From positions 12,791,501-12,855,500 of the forward strand of contig JAEOAD010000024.1 of NCBI GenBank assembly GCA_036365145.1: a stretch of DNA of 64,000 bases. The letters are read 5' to 3'. Both the position numbers and the translations under genes were made by a program. Shown here piece by piece: positions 46,791-59,286 of the stretch; positions within the stretch are counted from its first letter, which is position 1, and the number at the start of each line of letters is the position of its first letter. The notes below the pieces were generated by a model that was not told where the DNA came from, searched no databases, and saw nothing but the letters and a program-made list of their open reading frames with translations. Origin of the DNA: Orientallactaga sibirica (Eukaryota; Chordata; Mammalia; Rodentia; Dipodidae).

Positions 46791-48864
46791 TCCCTTCCTG
46801 CCCATCTTAAATCCTGTATAAAAAAACACAAGTTACCAAAAGAAGAGCATGATGAGTGTTCTGAAACATTATTTTTCGTGACATGACAGTCTTCAGATTG
46901 AAGAGCCCAAACCCAGAATAAACCATCCATTTTTACTCTTAGATTTGAAGAAGCATGGGCAGCTGTGTAGAAATAAGATTAAACAAAAGGGCATGATGTA
47001 ATAATTACAGACCAAAGTGGGGGTAACCCAGGAAGTCTTTCTGTTCAGGCTGATTCTTGTCCTCTCTGTACAGTGATACATCCTTGACAATGCGGAACAG
47101 GAACAGTTGAAAAATGGGGATCTTATGATGTACAAACAAATAAAGTAAGTCAGAGAAGCCCATCATGGTGAAGTCAGAAGGACAGGAGAAATTAAGATAA
47201 TATTTTTAGTTTTAAGGTTAGCTTAAGGAAAAGGGGTTTTGTTTTCTATGACCCACCTTAAGGAAGAGAAATAGTGGTTCCTTTAGATGACCTTGTAAGA
47301 GAATCAGGAATGCAAACCAGTAAGGAAAGAGACTCCTAGAATGAGATTTTGTTCTCAGACTGCTTCTCAGGCCTGTATTTTGTGGGGTATCATTTCATGA
47401 GTACCAGCAAAAGCCAGAGCCCAGGCAAAGGTGCTCCTTCAAAGGTGAAATAGAAAACGCAGTGCGTGGTGTGAGATGCACAGAAAAAAAGCTCTTGCTA
47501 ATACTGCCGATCAACTTGTACGTCACCTTATATTGTCCCACTTGGCAGGTTCATGTGTAAAATATATAAAGCTGATGTGTAAAATATCTAAGAATCTGAT
47601 CAGATGGATGTTGTGAGGGTAGAGTAAGAAGAAATAGATTCCTGATAAACTCAGAGATAGCAGTAAGCTGACAAGACCATTTGTGGCAAGACAAAGACAG
47701 ATACGTGTTAGTAAGCAGCTCCTGAGGTATCCAGAGGGCTGGAAGAAAAGCAAATGGGAAGGAGTGGGCTTGCAAAAACAAGGGAGAGCTACAGAGAGGA
47801 CAAGAAGGGTTTGATGAGCTACAGACATTATGAAATTTTTGAAAGCACCAATCCAAACATTTGGAGGAGTCTCATTAGAAAACAATTTCTTCTTGGAAAA
47901 TGATTTTCTTAAAAAAGAATGGATGAATCTGTGGGTTTCCTTGAGTAGAAACCTAATTTTGTATGTCAATTGAATTTTGACATTAAAATGTTTTGAAGTA
48001 AAAGATAGCTTCTCCTTGGGAACTTGTTTTGACAAAGGCTGAAAACTAGGATCAAAAGTATAAATTTAACTTATCTATACAAACTTCTCATTTCTTTAGT
48101 GATAACTTCAATTTACACATTCGCTCTGGAGTTTGACATGTCTTCATAAGGCGATGTGCCTGTACTCTGCAGATTTACACAGATCTGTGAACAAGAATAG
48201 AAGGAGTATTTGAGCTAGGGGATCATTTCTTTTGTAATGGTTCTTTGCTGGAAACTGTTGCTCTTTTCAGGTTTGTGACTCTGTTTTGCAAGTGACACAT
48301 TGTCAGGTAAAGTGTTTATTCTTCCCTCTTTCACCTTCTATGTCCACTTGCTATCCTAAAAATAGAACATTTAGCTTTCCTCTGCCATGAGGGGTCATTG
48401 TTCGACTTTTAGCATTCCAATTATTTTTGTAAATGAAGAAATGAAAATATGTAAAGGTAAAATCTTTCAAAAACATCTTCATTTGGTGGGAGGATGAAAA
48501 GGAAAAGGTCAATTCAAAGGAGAGTATGTGCAAGTATACTTAGTATTTCAGAAAATAAGAAAAAATGCTGTTATTCAATATATGCCCACAATTTTTGATC
48601 TGAAATTGGATCTTTGTATGAAGAGGAGATACTCTAGTACTTAATAAATAAAGAACAAGTGTCTAACACATGACATGACTAGGTTTTTGGGTGAAACCTG
48701 TGTGGATATTATCAAAAGATAATAATAATAGCTAGAACTGGGTAGTGAGTCATAACCATACAGAGACCCAGATTATGCGTGCCAATGAGAAGCTCCCACT
48801 AGTTTTTGGAGAAATGAGAGGCTACATCCATCATAATCTTTCTAAATTGACAATGCTCATTTCC
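46791..48864. other. 2-kb unassigned interval with the window's longest open frame
   Basis: The minus strand of 47523-48035 is open for 170 codons. The frame is Ser/Leu/Phe-rich with several hydrophobic runs. I recognise no domain. A second minus frame (47551-47856) is also open, which points to local base bias rather than coding. Confidence 0.45.
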
Positions 48865-49425
48865 TGTAGTCTATGCTGATGTCACTCCCCCCACCTTTTT
48901 TTTTTTTACTTTTTCTTTTTCAGAAGGCAGCAAGAACCGAGGATGATGACCAAAATCTATCAAGACAAGAAAAGTTAGCTGACTCCTTGGCAGGAAATGA
49001 GCTACCCTCGCACATGAACACAGACAAGCCAAAGACGAATTGGAGAGATGAGCAAGAGTGCAGCTTCCATGGTGAGCCTGAAAACATGGGCCAGAGTGAG
49101 AGACAGACACTGAGGATACTCAAAACATACCAAAACAGAAATCCAGAAGCTTCTGGGAGCAAAACACTAAAATAGACTTAAAACACATCCAACACTGCTC
49201 AGGGAATTTTGCTGAAGAGGGGACATAAAGAATGTAAGAACCACAGAGTGGCAGGGAATATCCAGAGGCATTCCCTGCCTTTCTCACAATGACTGCTGCT
49301 CTCACAACTCATAACCCATAATCCCATGGTGAACTCCAGCTCTAGGAGGGTCCTTAGCTGAATGGGGAGGGAAATGATGGTACCAGGCATATGATTTATG
49401 AATACAAAGTTTCTACTTAATAAAA
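48865..49425 (+). mobile_element. L1 3' end, sense, least interrupted copy
   Basis: Starts near a polypyrimidine tract and 'cagaaggcagcaag' and runs to 'cttaataaaa' at about 49425. It is the reference for the copies at 1250-2425 (sense), 11542-12020 and 29790-30362 (antisense). A 100-codon frame (48873-49175) crosses it but is not an ORF2 sequence. Confidence 0.72.
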
Positions 49426-49467
49426 GGAAAGAAAGAAAGATAGATGAACTAAAAGAAAGTGCCCATC

Positions 49468-49700
49468 TGGGCTGGGGAGATGGCTCCATGGTTAAGAGTC
49501 CTTGCAACTTAAGCAAAGAGGTCAGAGAGGGCATGGCACCAACTGAGTACAACTCACCAGAGCCCAAGTAAAAATCTGTGTACAACCACACATTTCTGTA
49601 AACAAAGTCTATGAGGAGAATGGGGCAGAGACCAAAGAATCACTAGAACTTTCTCTGCCTGGCATGGAATGAATGTGAATCCTCACAACATTGGGGATTT
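49468..49700 (+). mobile_element. tRNA-headed SINE, probably B4-like, degraded
   Basis: Begins 'gggctggggagatggctcca'. It later reads 'caaccacacatttctgtaaa' and 'accaaagaatcactagaact', like the B1-derived part of a B4. No clean end or tail is visible. Confidence 0.5.
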
Positions 49701-52700
49701 CTAGACTCCATTTTTTTTTTCTCACCCTGGACATAAATTCAAACTTTTATACCAGACAGCATACACAACTAGGTACCCAGGGGCTCTTCCTTGGCAGGAA
49801 ATGTCCCTTTAGCCTGTCTCACAATTAAATGTATATATACATTAATTAAAATGGCCATAACTTGTGAAAAATTAATCACCCACCCAGTTTTGAGCAGACT
49901 GTAAATATACATTTTCTTCTACCAATTTCTGTTTTGTCGTTTATTTTATACTACAAGGAAAGTAGACAGTGGATTTATGGACTAGCAAGCCTTATAAGGA
50001 CATGGAGGAAGCAAAAGAATGTAAGGCAAATGGGAACAAGAAGTTGCTGGTTTAATGCCTCACCTACTTCCTCTCTCTATGATGAACAGGATGGTGGGCA
50101 GAGACTAGGCACTCATGTTAGAGGTGTGCAGAGACATAAGTTTATGGATCATTGAAAAGTAGTGTCTGGGGACAATAAAAAAAAAACAGATCTAAACTGA
50201 TATTCACAGGAAAGCAAATTTATCATTTCTAGGAACTTGTAGAAAAGAACCGGGAGAAACAAAAATGTCCTGGGAGTTCTAAGTAAGGAAGTAGGTCCAC
50301 AAAAGCTAATGGGATAAAGGCATGAGGCAGAAGCCCTGATTGCTCCCAGCCTTGCCTGATGCCATTGTTGTTTACCTCCCTCCCACAAGCACAACAGCAG
50401 AATTGAGAAAGGATTAAAGATAGACTTAGGAAGCCAAACACAAAATTTTAAAGTTCATGAAGTCTTAAGCCTTCTAGAACTGATATACAGTCAGAATATG
50501 GGGCAACTAAACCAGTGATGAAAAGGAGTTCAAAGGACCACAGGTTTTTGTTTTGTTTTTTTTTAAAAAGGAGCATTTTTCCTCCTAGCCCTCGGCCCTT
50601 CCCTATAGACTTGACTTGTGGGAATCCTAACCATCCATGCATTGAAAACCCAGTAAATCTATTCATTGCTCTATTTACTAAAATATATCAACATTAATTT
50701 TTTTTCCCCCAGGAAAAGTCCAGACACTAAAAATACAATAATGAAAAATACCATGGACACAGACTTTCTTACACTCAAAGTCAGACATAGATGAGCAAGC
50801 ACACTATTGCCACACAAAGTGGAAATGTAACTCTTATGTGGGAAGAATTTTTTATAGCAGATTTGGAAGGGATTTTTGGATAAGATATTAGTGAGCAATA
50901 AGTGGGTAGGTAAGGAATATTCAAGAAGCAAAGACCTAGGTGGTACGAGAGAGAAGACCTGCCTTCTTAAACCTGAATGTCTTCATTTTAGCATTTGTTC
51001 TAGAGCTATAGAAAGACAGAGCATGTCAGTAGCTAGAGATCTTGCTAATACATTAAACAGAATTTCACGGAATTATTCCAGGATGAATGAAATATATATT
51101 TACGTTTACATTTATATTTATATTAATATTCTTATTTATATAGTGGTATAAGGTTTGAACCCATGTCCTCACACATCAGCATGGTAATCATTTGAGAAAA
51201 TACTTTATTACATGCATTCTAGATTTGTAGAAATATTATTTTCTCAATAGCTACTTGAGGTTTCTTATTGTATGTTCCTGCTGTGGCTCTTGGAATGTTA
51301 TTTCAGTATTTTTCAAGGATTGCAAACATAATGCGTATATGATCTGGCAGGAATGAATGCAAGGCGTCACCTGGAATGGGAAGTAAATGGTAGTGGCTCT
51401 GGTGAAATGGAGGACATGCATATCCATCTCCAGAGAAGCCATTGCTAAGTTATAACTAAAAAGCACAACACTGAAGTTGAGAAACATTTTCCAAAAAAAT
51501 TGATCATTGTCTATAGACTCCTTATTTGTGAGTATTAAAAAAAAAAAAAAAGGATTTGTTCTAAAGCCATTCATTTATGAGCTCTGTTATAGGTCAACAA
51601 AGCCAAAAGAAAAATTTATAATTTATTCTAAGAATGTAACATTTGCACATATTTTCCACGTTTCTGTTTTCTTCAACATAATAAAGTGATTTACTTCAAG
51701 GTCCAGGTGTGCAATGAAATTCATGCTAAACACAAAGGGAACACTGAATCTAATATGACCAAAAGAAAGCCATATATTAATTTGAGAATGAGGATTATCA
51801 GAATAATATGAGGTTTCTATTGAGCCAGGAAACACTGTATATTTGTTAATATATTCATAACATATATGTATATATATGCTTGTTCATGGCTAAACTAAAA
51901 TGTTAAGGGACGATGATAAGAAAAATGATGACAGAAGACTGATAGTAAAATGGGGAAATAATTACTCTTTTGATCATCTAGTATATAATAATGTCGTTAG
52001 GATGATTTATTAATTGCTTGAAATCTAAATGCCCTTTGTAATATCTTCATAAAAACCAACATTAAATTTTCATTTTTAGTGTAAGTTTGAATGTTAACAC
52101 TGCATTTCCCTTGTGCTTTATGACTTATAAAACTTTTCTTGTTCAACAGGATGTGGTAGATCTGGAATAGAAGTCAAATGTTCTAGTCTGTACTCTAGTT
52201 TCAGGAAAAAACCTTTTTTGCATAATGTAAATGGTGCTTTTGGACTTCATGGGACCTGATGGTCTTGTCAAGTAATGATTATATAATCTTAGTCAAGGCT
52301 TTTGAGCATCTGAGTGGGGTTTTGTTGATAGTAGAAGTTTGGTTTAGGTTAAGGAAAATTATTTAAAATTAAGTAATAAAGGGAAAATTTAGAGCAGTAT
52401 GTCCCTTCAGTGTTATCTTAAGAGAGTGTTTGATAAGTTTTGGTCCCAGTTTAAAGTATTGGAAATGCATAATATCTCTTAATAGCAACATATAAAATCT
52501 CCATAGAGAAATTGGGACATCTGTTTGACTCTATTTTCACACTTTTGCCTCTCAGTCATCTAATTCTTGCCTTTTAGTTTAAATCAAAGCCTAAAATATT
52601 TACAACTATGTATCAAATTTGACTTATTTTGCAGCTTTCAATGACATTTTACCTCTTTAAGAAACATATGTAATTTTTATGGAGAACAGAAAGCATAGTT

Positions 52701-52739
52701 CAATAAAATTTAAGGAAAGCCATGAAGGGCATTTGTTTC
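49701..52739. other. 3-kb unassigned interval
   Basis: Poly-A at about 51538-51552 and AT-rich stretches. No SINE, gene or other repeat is recognised. Confidence 0.5.
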
Positions 52740-53010
52740 TGATAAACATATACACAGCTGCAGTGATGTTGGCAAGGACATGTGCCAGAGAGCTATGTGT
52801 TTGCTGCTACAAACGGCTCTGTTCACCCTTTATCCAGTAACAGCTGGTAAAATGGTATTTAAGGACGGTTTGATTTAATCTAATGAGAAACTGTGCTGCA
52901 ATACATGATGCTGCCTGCAAAAAATAATTGGACAAACATTGTTTTTTTTATGTTGCTATAATTGTTACAGTTTCAATAAATAGGAATTTATATGCATATT
53001 TATTTGTCAA
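52740..53010. promoter_or_regulatory. candidate enhancer-like non-coding element
   Basis: Two CAGCTG E-boxes (52755-52760 and 52841-52846), a TTTAATCTAATGAG homeodomain-like cluster, ATAATTG words, and a paired SOX-like palindrome ACAAACATTGTTT (about 52932-52944), all within 270 bases of repeat-free DNA. No conservation data were available. Confidence 0.35.
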
Positions 53011-53723
53011 CATTGCACTCTAGATAAATCTAGTGATTCCTAACATATATACACACACTCACATGCACACATACACACATGTACACATACACAATGTACA
53101 TATACCTATACAACAAACATACCTCAACACTCAGAATATAAAAATATTGTATTTGTGCCATAGGTTAATGCTGCTGGCAGCCTCAGTCATGGAAGGAAAG
53201 TTCCTTTTTGCAGTGGGTGGTAGTGACTGAAAAGACTCACTGCTTACCCATAAATTGAAGAAAATAATCAGATACCTAAATCTCCTCTTCAATGCTCAAA
53301 CACCACAGAAGAGGAAGGCAGAAAGAATTTAAGAGTTCCACATGTGAAGAGGTGGGACTGTGTGTAGCTGTTTCTTCTGAATCAAACTATGCCCTTCTGG
53401 AGGAGGATAGAGATATAAGACTGAGGAAGCTAATGAAATGTACTACATTAGGGAAGCTCTTACCACTGAGAAGATTCATAAGGCTCCTCCTCTAGGTTTT
53501 AAGAGCAGTAAACAAATTGCTTGGAAAGAGAAAAGAAACTATCTGGTGGAGATGCCTTCAAGTAGGGCAAGGAGCTCCAAGGATGTAAATGTTCATGAGT
53601 CATCATCCATTTGGGGTAAGCTATGTGTTGATGTTACAGCTTTTGTATCAGCCATTCTTCTGTAAGTAAGACAGCACTCATGTCCTTAGTAACTCAATAA
53701 ATGGTTTGCATTGTTTTATATAT
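53011..53723. other. CA-rich tract and unassigned sequence
   Basis: An imperfect CA-rich tract at about 53041-53095. The part at 53290-53700 ends with an AATAAA (about 53695) and could be an unrecognised old LTR. Confidence 0.4.
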
Positions 53724-53727
53724 AGAT

Positions 53728-53766
<39 letters not shown>

Positions 53767-53773
53767 GATAGAT

Positions 53774-53825
<52 letters not shown>

Positions 53826-53826
53826 T
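53724..53826. repeat. (GATA)n microsatellite
   Basis: About 24 GATA units with 'gatgata' interruptions. Confidence 0.97.
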
Positions 53827-54244
53827 AGATGACAGACATAAATATGTAATTTCTTAACCTCTTCAACATTCTATATATAGAAACCAGTAAAGCTTACTGA
53901 AAAATAAACAGTATATTCTTTCTCATATATGCATACATGAACATTCATTTCCATTTTCCTTACAACTTTCAATTACAAATTATAAAATCATTTGAACAAG
54001 AAAGTTACTCCAGTGGTATTTCTTCATGACTTTCTACAGAAAGTACCTGAGGTCACACAAATGGCCATATCTTGACTCAATTTGAGTCAGAATTGATTGA
54101 TGGACAAATATCAAATAGTTATTACAAAAAAATGTCATTAGGTATTATCCAAGATATCTCTTTGAAAAAATAGTAATTTTTAAGAAACATTTTATTCTTA
54201 TCCAATTGCTTCATTTATTTTAATCCCTAATTTCATTTTAAAAC
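53827..54244. other. unassigned sequence
   Basis: Nothing recognised. Confidence 0.5.
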
Positions 54245-54390
54245 TTTTTTTGTGGTATGGTCTCCCTGTAGCCCAAGCTGACTTGGAATTCACTATGTAG
54301 TCTCAGTCTGGCCTCAAACTCATAGCAATCCTCCTACCTCGGATTGCAGAGTGAAGTGCTGGGATTAAAGGAAGTTTGTGTCACCACAGG
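54245..54390 (-). mobile_element. B1 SINE, antisense
   Basis: 'ctgtagcccaagctgactt', 'gtctcagtctggcctcaaac', 'gtgctgggattaaagga'. Confidence 0.88.
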
Positions 54391-54394
54391 GATG

Positions 54395-54595
54395 GGGGTA
54401 GAAGGAGAAGTAGAGGGGAAGAGGGAAAGGGAGAGAGAGAGAATGGGCACACCAGGGTCTCTAGCCACTGCAAATGGACCCCAGATGCAAGTGCCATGTT
54501 GAACATCTGGATTTACATGAGTAACGAGGAATCAAACTCAGGTTGTTAGGCTTTGAAAGCAAATTCCTTAGCCACTGAGCTATCTCTCCAGCCCC
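54395..54595 (-). mobile_element. DIP-like SINE, antisense
   Basis: GA-rich tract, 'ctagccactgcaaatggac', 'tgagctatctctccagccc'. It abuts the B1. Confidence 0.92.
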
Positions 54596-54699
54596 CATAT
54601 TTCATTTTGGATTGCAACCTTTGTGATGATAGGGTGTAAGTCAGACTGAGTTCATAATAGGGATAGTTTTGTATAATATCTAGTATTTACATATTACTC

Positions 54700-55039
54700 C
54701 CTGCTTTAACCAAATGGCTGACAGGAAGCAGCTTAAGGAAAGAGTGAGTTAATTCTGTCTCACAGTTTCAGGAGACCCAGTCCATCATGGCATGGAAGGC
54801 ATGGCTGCAGGAGCAAGACGTCAGCTTCTCCCAAGTACCCCCAGCCAGGAAGCAGAAGAGAAAGAAGTACGGTCAAGCTATAAAACCTAAAGGCCCACAC
54901 TGAGTGATTGATTTCCTCCAGCAAGTTTCCACTTTCTCAAAGTTCTACAATCTTTCCAAACAGTGCTACCACCTGGGGACCAACTGTTCCAACACATGAG
55001 ACTATGGGGGACATTGTTAAAACTTATTTTCAAACCACA
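54700..55039 (-). mobile_element. MaLR-type LTR, antisense
   Basis: On the minus strand it starts TGTGGTTTGAAAAT and continues 'tgtcccccatagtctcatg', 'ttggtccccaggtggta'. Later come 'ctgcttcctggctggg' and 'gccatgatggactgggtct', the word order of MT/MLT-type LTRs. The inner end (about 54700) is approximate. Confidence 0.72.
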
Positions 55040-55059
55040 ATGAACTATATGAAAATATT

Positions 55060-55215
55060 ATGACCAGGAATGATGGCACATGCTTTTGATCCTGCATGTG
55101 GGAGGCAGAGGTAGGAGGATCACCATGAGTTTGAAGCCACCCTAAGATTACATAGTGAATTCCAGATTAGTCTGAGTTAGAGTGAAACCCTACCTTGAGA
55201 AACCATATATATATA
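55060..55215 (+). mobile_element. B1 SINE, sense
   Basis: 'gaccaggaatgatggcacat', 'gtgggaggcagaggtaggag', 'gtgaaaccctaccttgaga', followed by (TA)n. Confidence 0.9.
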
Positions 55216-55739
55216 TGGTATGGAGTAGGTGTCAATTACTTGAATGATTTTCCTTTATATAGGAAACAGGGTTTATGTCTGCCTTTGAATCAGGCTTAAG
55301 ACACTCCAGGGAACCTTCTGTGAATGTGATAAGGTTCATTGCACTTTCTCCTATGAGTTGGGAGAAAGTAAGTTTTCTGGCAGTGTTAGAGGATTCTAAG
55401 AGGTAAAAAGATGATACTTTGGCTTGGCTTTGAAAACCAAAATTAATGTTTAAAGAAAAGCTTCTGACTCTTGACCATGTACATCTAGGTTGTAGTAAAT
55501 GGGGAAAACTGCCAGGGAACCAGAAAGGGGCTTATGGACTGCAGAAAAGAGGCTTTTAGCAATGGATGGGGAAGACAGTATAAAACATGATATGTCAAAG
55601 TGGACAGGGTCCACAGTAGGGAGGGTGAATGTATACAGCAGGAAAAGGGGGAGGGGAAATGGGGTAAGGGAAAAGTCAACCAAAACAAAGTATGTATGAC
55701 AATGACATAAGGAAACTTGTTACTTTGTAGACTAATTTA
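55216..55739. other. unassigned sequence
   Basis: G/A-rich on the plus strand at about 55500-55680. No gene is recognised. Confidence 0.5.
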
Positions 55740-56077
55740 AAAATAAATAAACCTTTAAGCCAAGAAATTCAAAATGAAATAACATTACATATGGTATTAG
55801 AAGACGATCGACTGTTTCAGAGCAGAAAGCACACACAGGATGCCCAAGAGCCAATCCAATACTGCAGAAGAAAAATCAATGAACATGAAAACACAATATA
55901 AATGTTCCAAACTGAATCATGCAGGGGCAAAAATCTACAAACAATAATAGCTCATCAGTGGCCTGTGGTACAGTGTCAAATGTGCAACATGTGTGTAATT
56001 GCAGAAAAGAAGGCAGTGAGACTATAAGTATATATTATATATGTTAAATAGAAGGATGCTAAAAAGGATTATAATAA

Positions 56078-56299
56078 GGCTGGAGAGATGGCTCCGCAGC
56101 TAAAGCATTTGCCTGCAAAGCCTAAGGACCAGATTTTGATTCCCCAGTACCCATATAAAGCCAGATGCACAGTAGCACATACATCTGGAGTTTGTTTGCA
56201 TTTGTTGAAGGCCCCGGCATGTCCATTCTCTCTTTCTGCCTCTTTTCTATCTCTTTCTGCTTGCAAATAAATATATATATTTTTTAAGTTTTAAAAAAG
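56078..56299 (+). mobile_element. DIP-like SINE, sense
   Basis: 'ggctggagagatggctccgc', 'cttgcctgcaaagccta'-like head, CT stretch, AAATAAATA tail. Confidence 0.92.
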
Positions 56300-56302
56300 G
56301 GG

Positions 56303-56450
56303 TTAGCGGGGCATAGTGACACACATCTTTAATCCCAGCACTAAGGAGCCAGAGGTAGGAGGATTGCTGTGAGTTCAAGGTCACCCTGAGACTGCATAGT
56401 GAATTCCAGGTCAGCCTGGGCTACGGTAAAACCCTACCTCGAAAAAAAAG
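56303..56450 (+). mobile_element. B1 SINE, sense
   Basis: 'gttagcggggcatagtgaca', 'ttaatcccagcactaagga', 'ggtcagcctgggctacggta', short A/G tail. Confidence 0.92.
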
Positions 56451-57100
56451 GGGGGGGTTGTATAATGTGGAAAGGCTAATTAAAAATGGACTACCATGCC
56501 TATATTTACATAAGGCAAGTGATAGTTCTGCAAAAGGAATATTACCTGGGATAAAGGTAGAAATTAAAAAATAATAAAGAGATCAACTTATTCAGAGATG
56601 ATAATACTAATATATCTGTATATATAACTTTAGAACAAACTCAAAACTGACCAAGAAAAAGAAGACATGGTTTCATAATGATTTGTATATGTATATGTGG
56701 TTCATTTATAAAAGTCTCAAGCTGGAAGAAAACACATCAACAAATGAACAGATAAAGACATATTGAAATGCTATTCAGGAATAATAAAGAGAGAATGCTG
56801 ATAAATGCAAGTATATGAACAAATCTAAAAATATATGTTTCCTAGTAAAAGAAGCCAGGTACACAAAATGCACAGTGTTTGCTTTCATTTGTTTAAAAAT
56901 CTTGACAATAGAAACATAACATATAATGATGAAAGATTAGCCCATTCTAGGATGTGTAGGAAAAATTGACACAAAAGACCCAAAGCTACTATTTTAAAAT
57001 GGCAGAGATTGTTTATAATTTGATTGTGTTGGTAATTACATGAACATGTAAAATTTCCAAAATTCAAAACTACATTACTCAATTATTTTTATTATATTCT

Positions 57101-57879
57101 GTGTTCTTTAAGGAAGTTGTTTATACAATAAGAGTACAACATAACAAAACTCATCAATAAAGATACCAAAAGTCCTTTAATTTTGAAGGAAAATAATGAT
57201 GAAACATAAAAGAAAAAAATGGTAAAAAAATTTTTGAGAAATAGGAAATTGGAAAAACAAAATTTGGCTTGGCCAAAGTATTGTGATAAATTCCTACACA
57301 TTTTGGGAAAAAATAAAAAAAAAGTACACATCACTATGTAACCTTTTAAAGAAATGTCATGTTTCCCTCTGTGTTCTGGAGATTTTTCAGCATAAAACTC
57401 CCTACCTATAGCAATATTCATGAAAAACTGAAACATATGAATGTGTTGTGTCAGTTTGCAAAATGCCAGTGTAACTCCTGAATTAACAAAACGAATTGCA
57501 ATTGAATGTTATCTTTCTGATCATTTCATTTTCTGACATTGATAATTCATGCATAGTTTTTATAGAAGCATTTTCAAGTCAGTATATACAGGGGTAACTC
57601 TCATGTTATTGTGGAATTAGTAAAAAATGCATACACCACAGTAACAATGCCAACAATATTTAGTCACAGTGTACGATAAAATAATGGTATATGTTGTTTT
57701 TATGGACATAAGAATTTATAATCCTAACAACAAAATAGCAAGGTCAGTATTAAATCATTTTAGAAAGAGAAAATCTGAAAGTGGGAAAAATTACAACCTG
57801 TCTGAGAAAAAAATGTATGTTATTTACCAATGATCTCATGCCCCTTAAGTACTGGAATCAGTATTAAACCCCTCAGTCT
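57101..57879. other. unassigned AT-rich sequence
   Basis: Nothing securely recognised; a continuation of the old LINE is possible. Confidence 0.4.
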
Positions 57880-58165
57880 TGATTGCCTTTTCTAACAGAG
57901 TCAGAGAGATTAAAGTTGACCTTTTCCAGAAAACTTTATCAGAAGCCCCTGGCAGAGTTAATCACTCTCATCTGTATCCCCCAAATATTTTTGTGCAGTT
58001 TTATTAGTTAACTTTTACTAGTCATATGCCTTAGTCTTTTTAATAGAGCCAGCTCCTTAAAGGTAGGTATTAGTTCTCAGTCATTCATTATATTCTCTGC
58101 AGGCAGCAGTCTCTGGAACATATTTAGTGGACAATTAATGGCATTTTAAGCAATGAATTACTGAA
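57880..58165 (+). mobile_element. LINE-2 3' end, sense
   Basis: 'atcagaagcccctggcagag', 'taatcactctcatctgtatc', 'agccagctccttaaaggtag' and 'ggaacatatttagtggaca' occur in the order of an L2 3' end. Confidence 0.65.
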
Positions 58166-58737
58166 ACATATATGTTAGTGAACATTGAGGAATGTGAGAT
58201 GCAGATTTATTTACAGTAAATAAAATGATATTAAAAAAGAAAATATTGAAAATTATTAGGGAAGACTACACATTACTCAACCATCATAAGAATCAAAGTA
58301 TAGTAGTAGTTAGTAAATATTTTCAGAATTAATGTGCAACATAATATTCCATAATATATTAATGGAATATATCTGTGTAACTCAGTACCTTATGACTTAA
58401 AGCTAAAAAAAAAAACACAATGGAATAAATTAGAGATCACAGCATTTGAGAACCTTATGACTTCATACTGGAATAAACTCTGAAGTAATCATTACATTTC
58501 AATGAAGTATTTAAAACCAGGAATCTGCCCATAAACTAGCTGTTTCATTTTATATCTATGAAGAATGGAGCCCCCAAGGGATTAAATTATATGTACAGTA
58601 ATGCATCTATTGCACTCTTATTCCAGCCATGATCGAATAACTGACATTGGAATCTACCAGCAAACAGAGACATGGAAATAAACACGACAGTATCTGAGTT
58701 TGGATCATAGACGTTGAAGGATTTTGGTGTCTGCCAA
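58166..58737. other. unassigned sequence
   Basis: Nothing recognised. Confidence 0.5.
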
Positions 58738-58793
58738 AAAAAAAAAAAAAAAAGATAAAAAGAAGGAAAAAGAGAGAGAGAGAAAGAAAGAAA

Positions 58794-58829
<36 letters not shown>

Positions 58830-58856
58830 AAAAAAAAAGAAAAAAAAAGAAAAGAG
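58738..58856. repeat. polypurine A/GAAA tract
   Basis: About 118 bases with no C and very few T: poly-A, GA-rich, then (GAAA)n. Its reverse gives a spurious Ser/Phe/Leu-rich open frame. Confidence 0.95.
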
Positions 58857-59286
58857 GTAAGTCAGATCATCAACCATTTCTCTGCCTGAAAACAATTTCG
58901 TAATTCTGGGAAGGGAAATGCTTTGGGGTCAGAGAGAAGCCCTACTGAGCTCAAGGAGTGGAGATGAGAATCTGAGGCACATGAATCTACAGGGAAGAGA
59001 ATATGTAAGGAGGGAGTGAGTTGTGCAGAAAGAGATGGAAGCTATGCAGGAGTCAGAGTCTTCTAAGAGTGCCTGGGGTATGTACATAAGCTGGGAAACC
59101 TCTGAGTACTTCAAACTGGAAATTTCTATGAAGCTAAATGGGATGAGATCCTGAAGGCTTACTAGCGCTCTTGAACTCTAGTTTTGATTGAATCAACAGA
59201 TCATGTTCACACCATATTGTTCTGGTGATAGAACTTTGCTTTATAAGCAGGGACACATTCAAGAGCCACATTATCAAAGAATAAAC
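58857..59286. other. unassigned sequence
   Basis: Nothing recognised. Confidence 0.5.

Larger units (their letters stand above)
55740..57100 (+). mobile_element. old L1M/HAL1-like LINE remnant, sense, with two SINE insertions
   Basis: The part at 55800-56075 has 'gcagaagaaaaatcaatga' and 'tccaaactgaatcatgcagg', as in old L1M/HAL1 ORF1-region sequence. The part at 56460-57080 has 'gaaatgctattcaggaataa' and 'gtaaaagaagccaggtacac', as in an L1 3' end. Both are frame-broken. A DIP-like SINE and a B1 lie between them. Confidence 0.65.

Noticed and set aside
48873..49175. 100-codon plus-strand frame right after a splice-acceptor-like tract, resembling a terminal exon
   Set aside because: The same sequence recurs, frame-broken, in three other places as the 3' end of an L1 element, so it is repeat sequence rather than an exon.
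19440..53826. CRISPR-like regular repeats at the GATA and GGAA arrays
   Set aside because: They are uninterrupted tetranucleotide microsatellites without spacers, in animal nuclear DNA.
58587..58895. 102-codon minus-strand frame rich in Phe, Leu and Ser
   Set aside because: Produced by the reverse of a polypurine tract.
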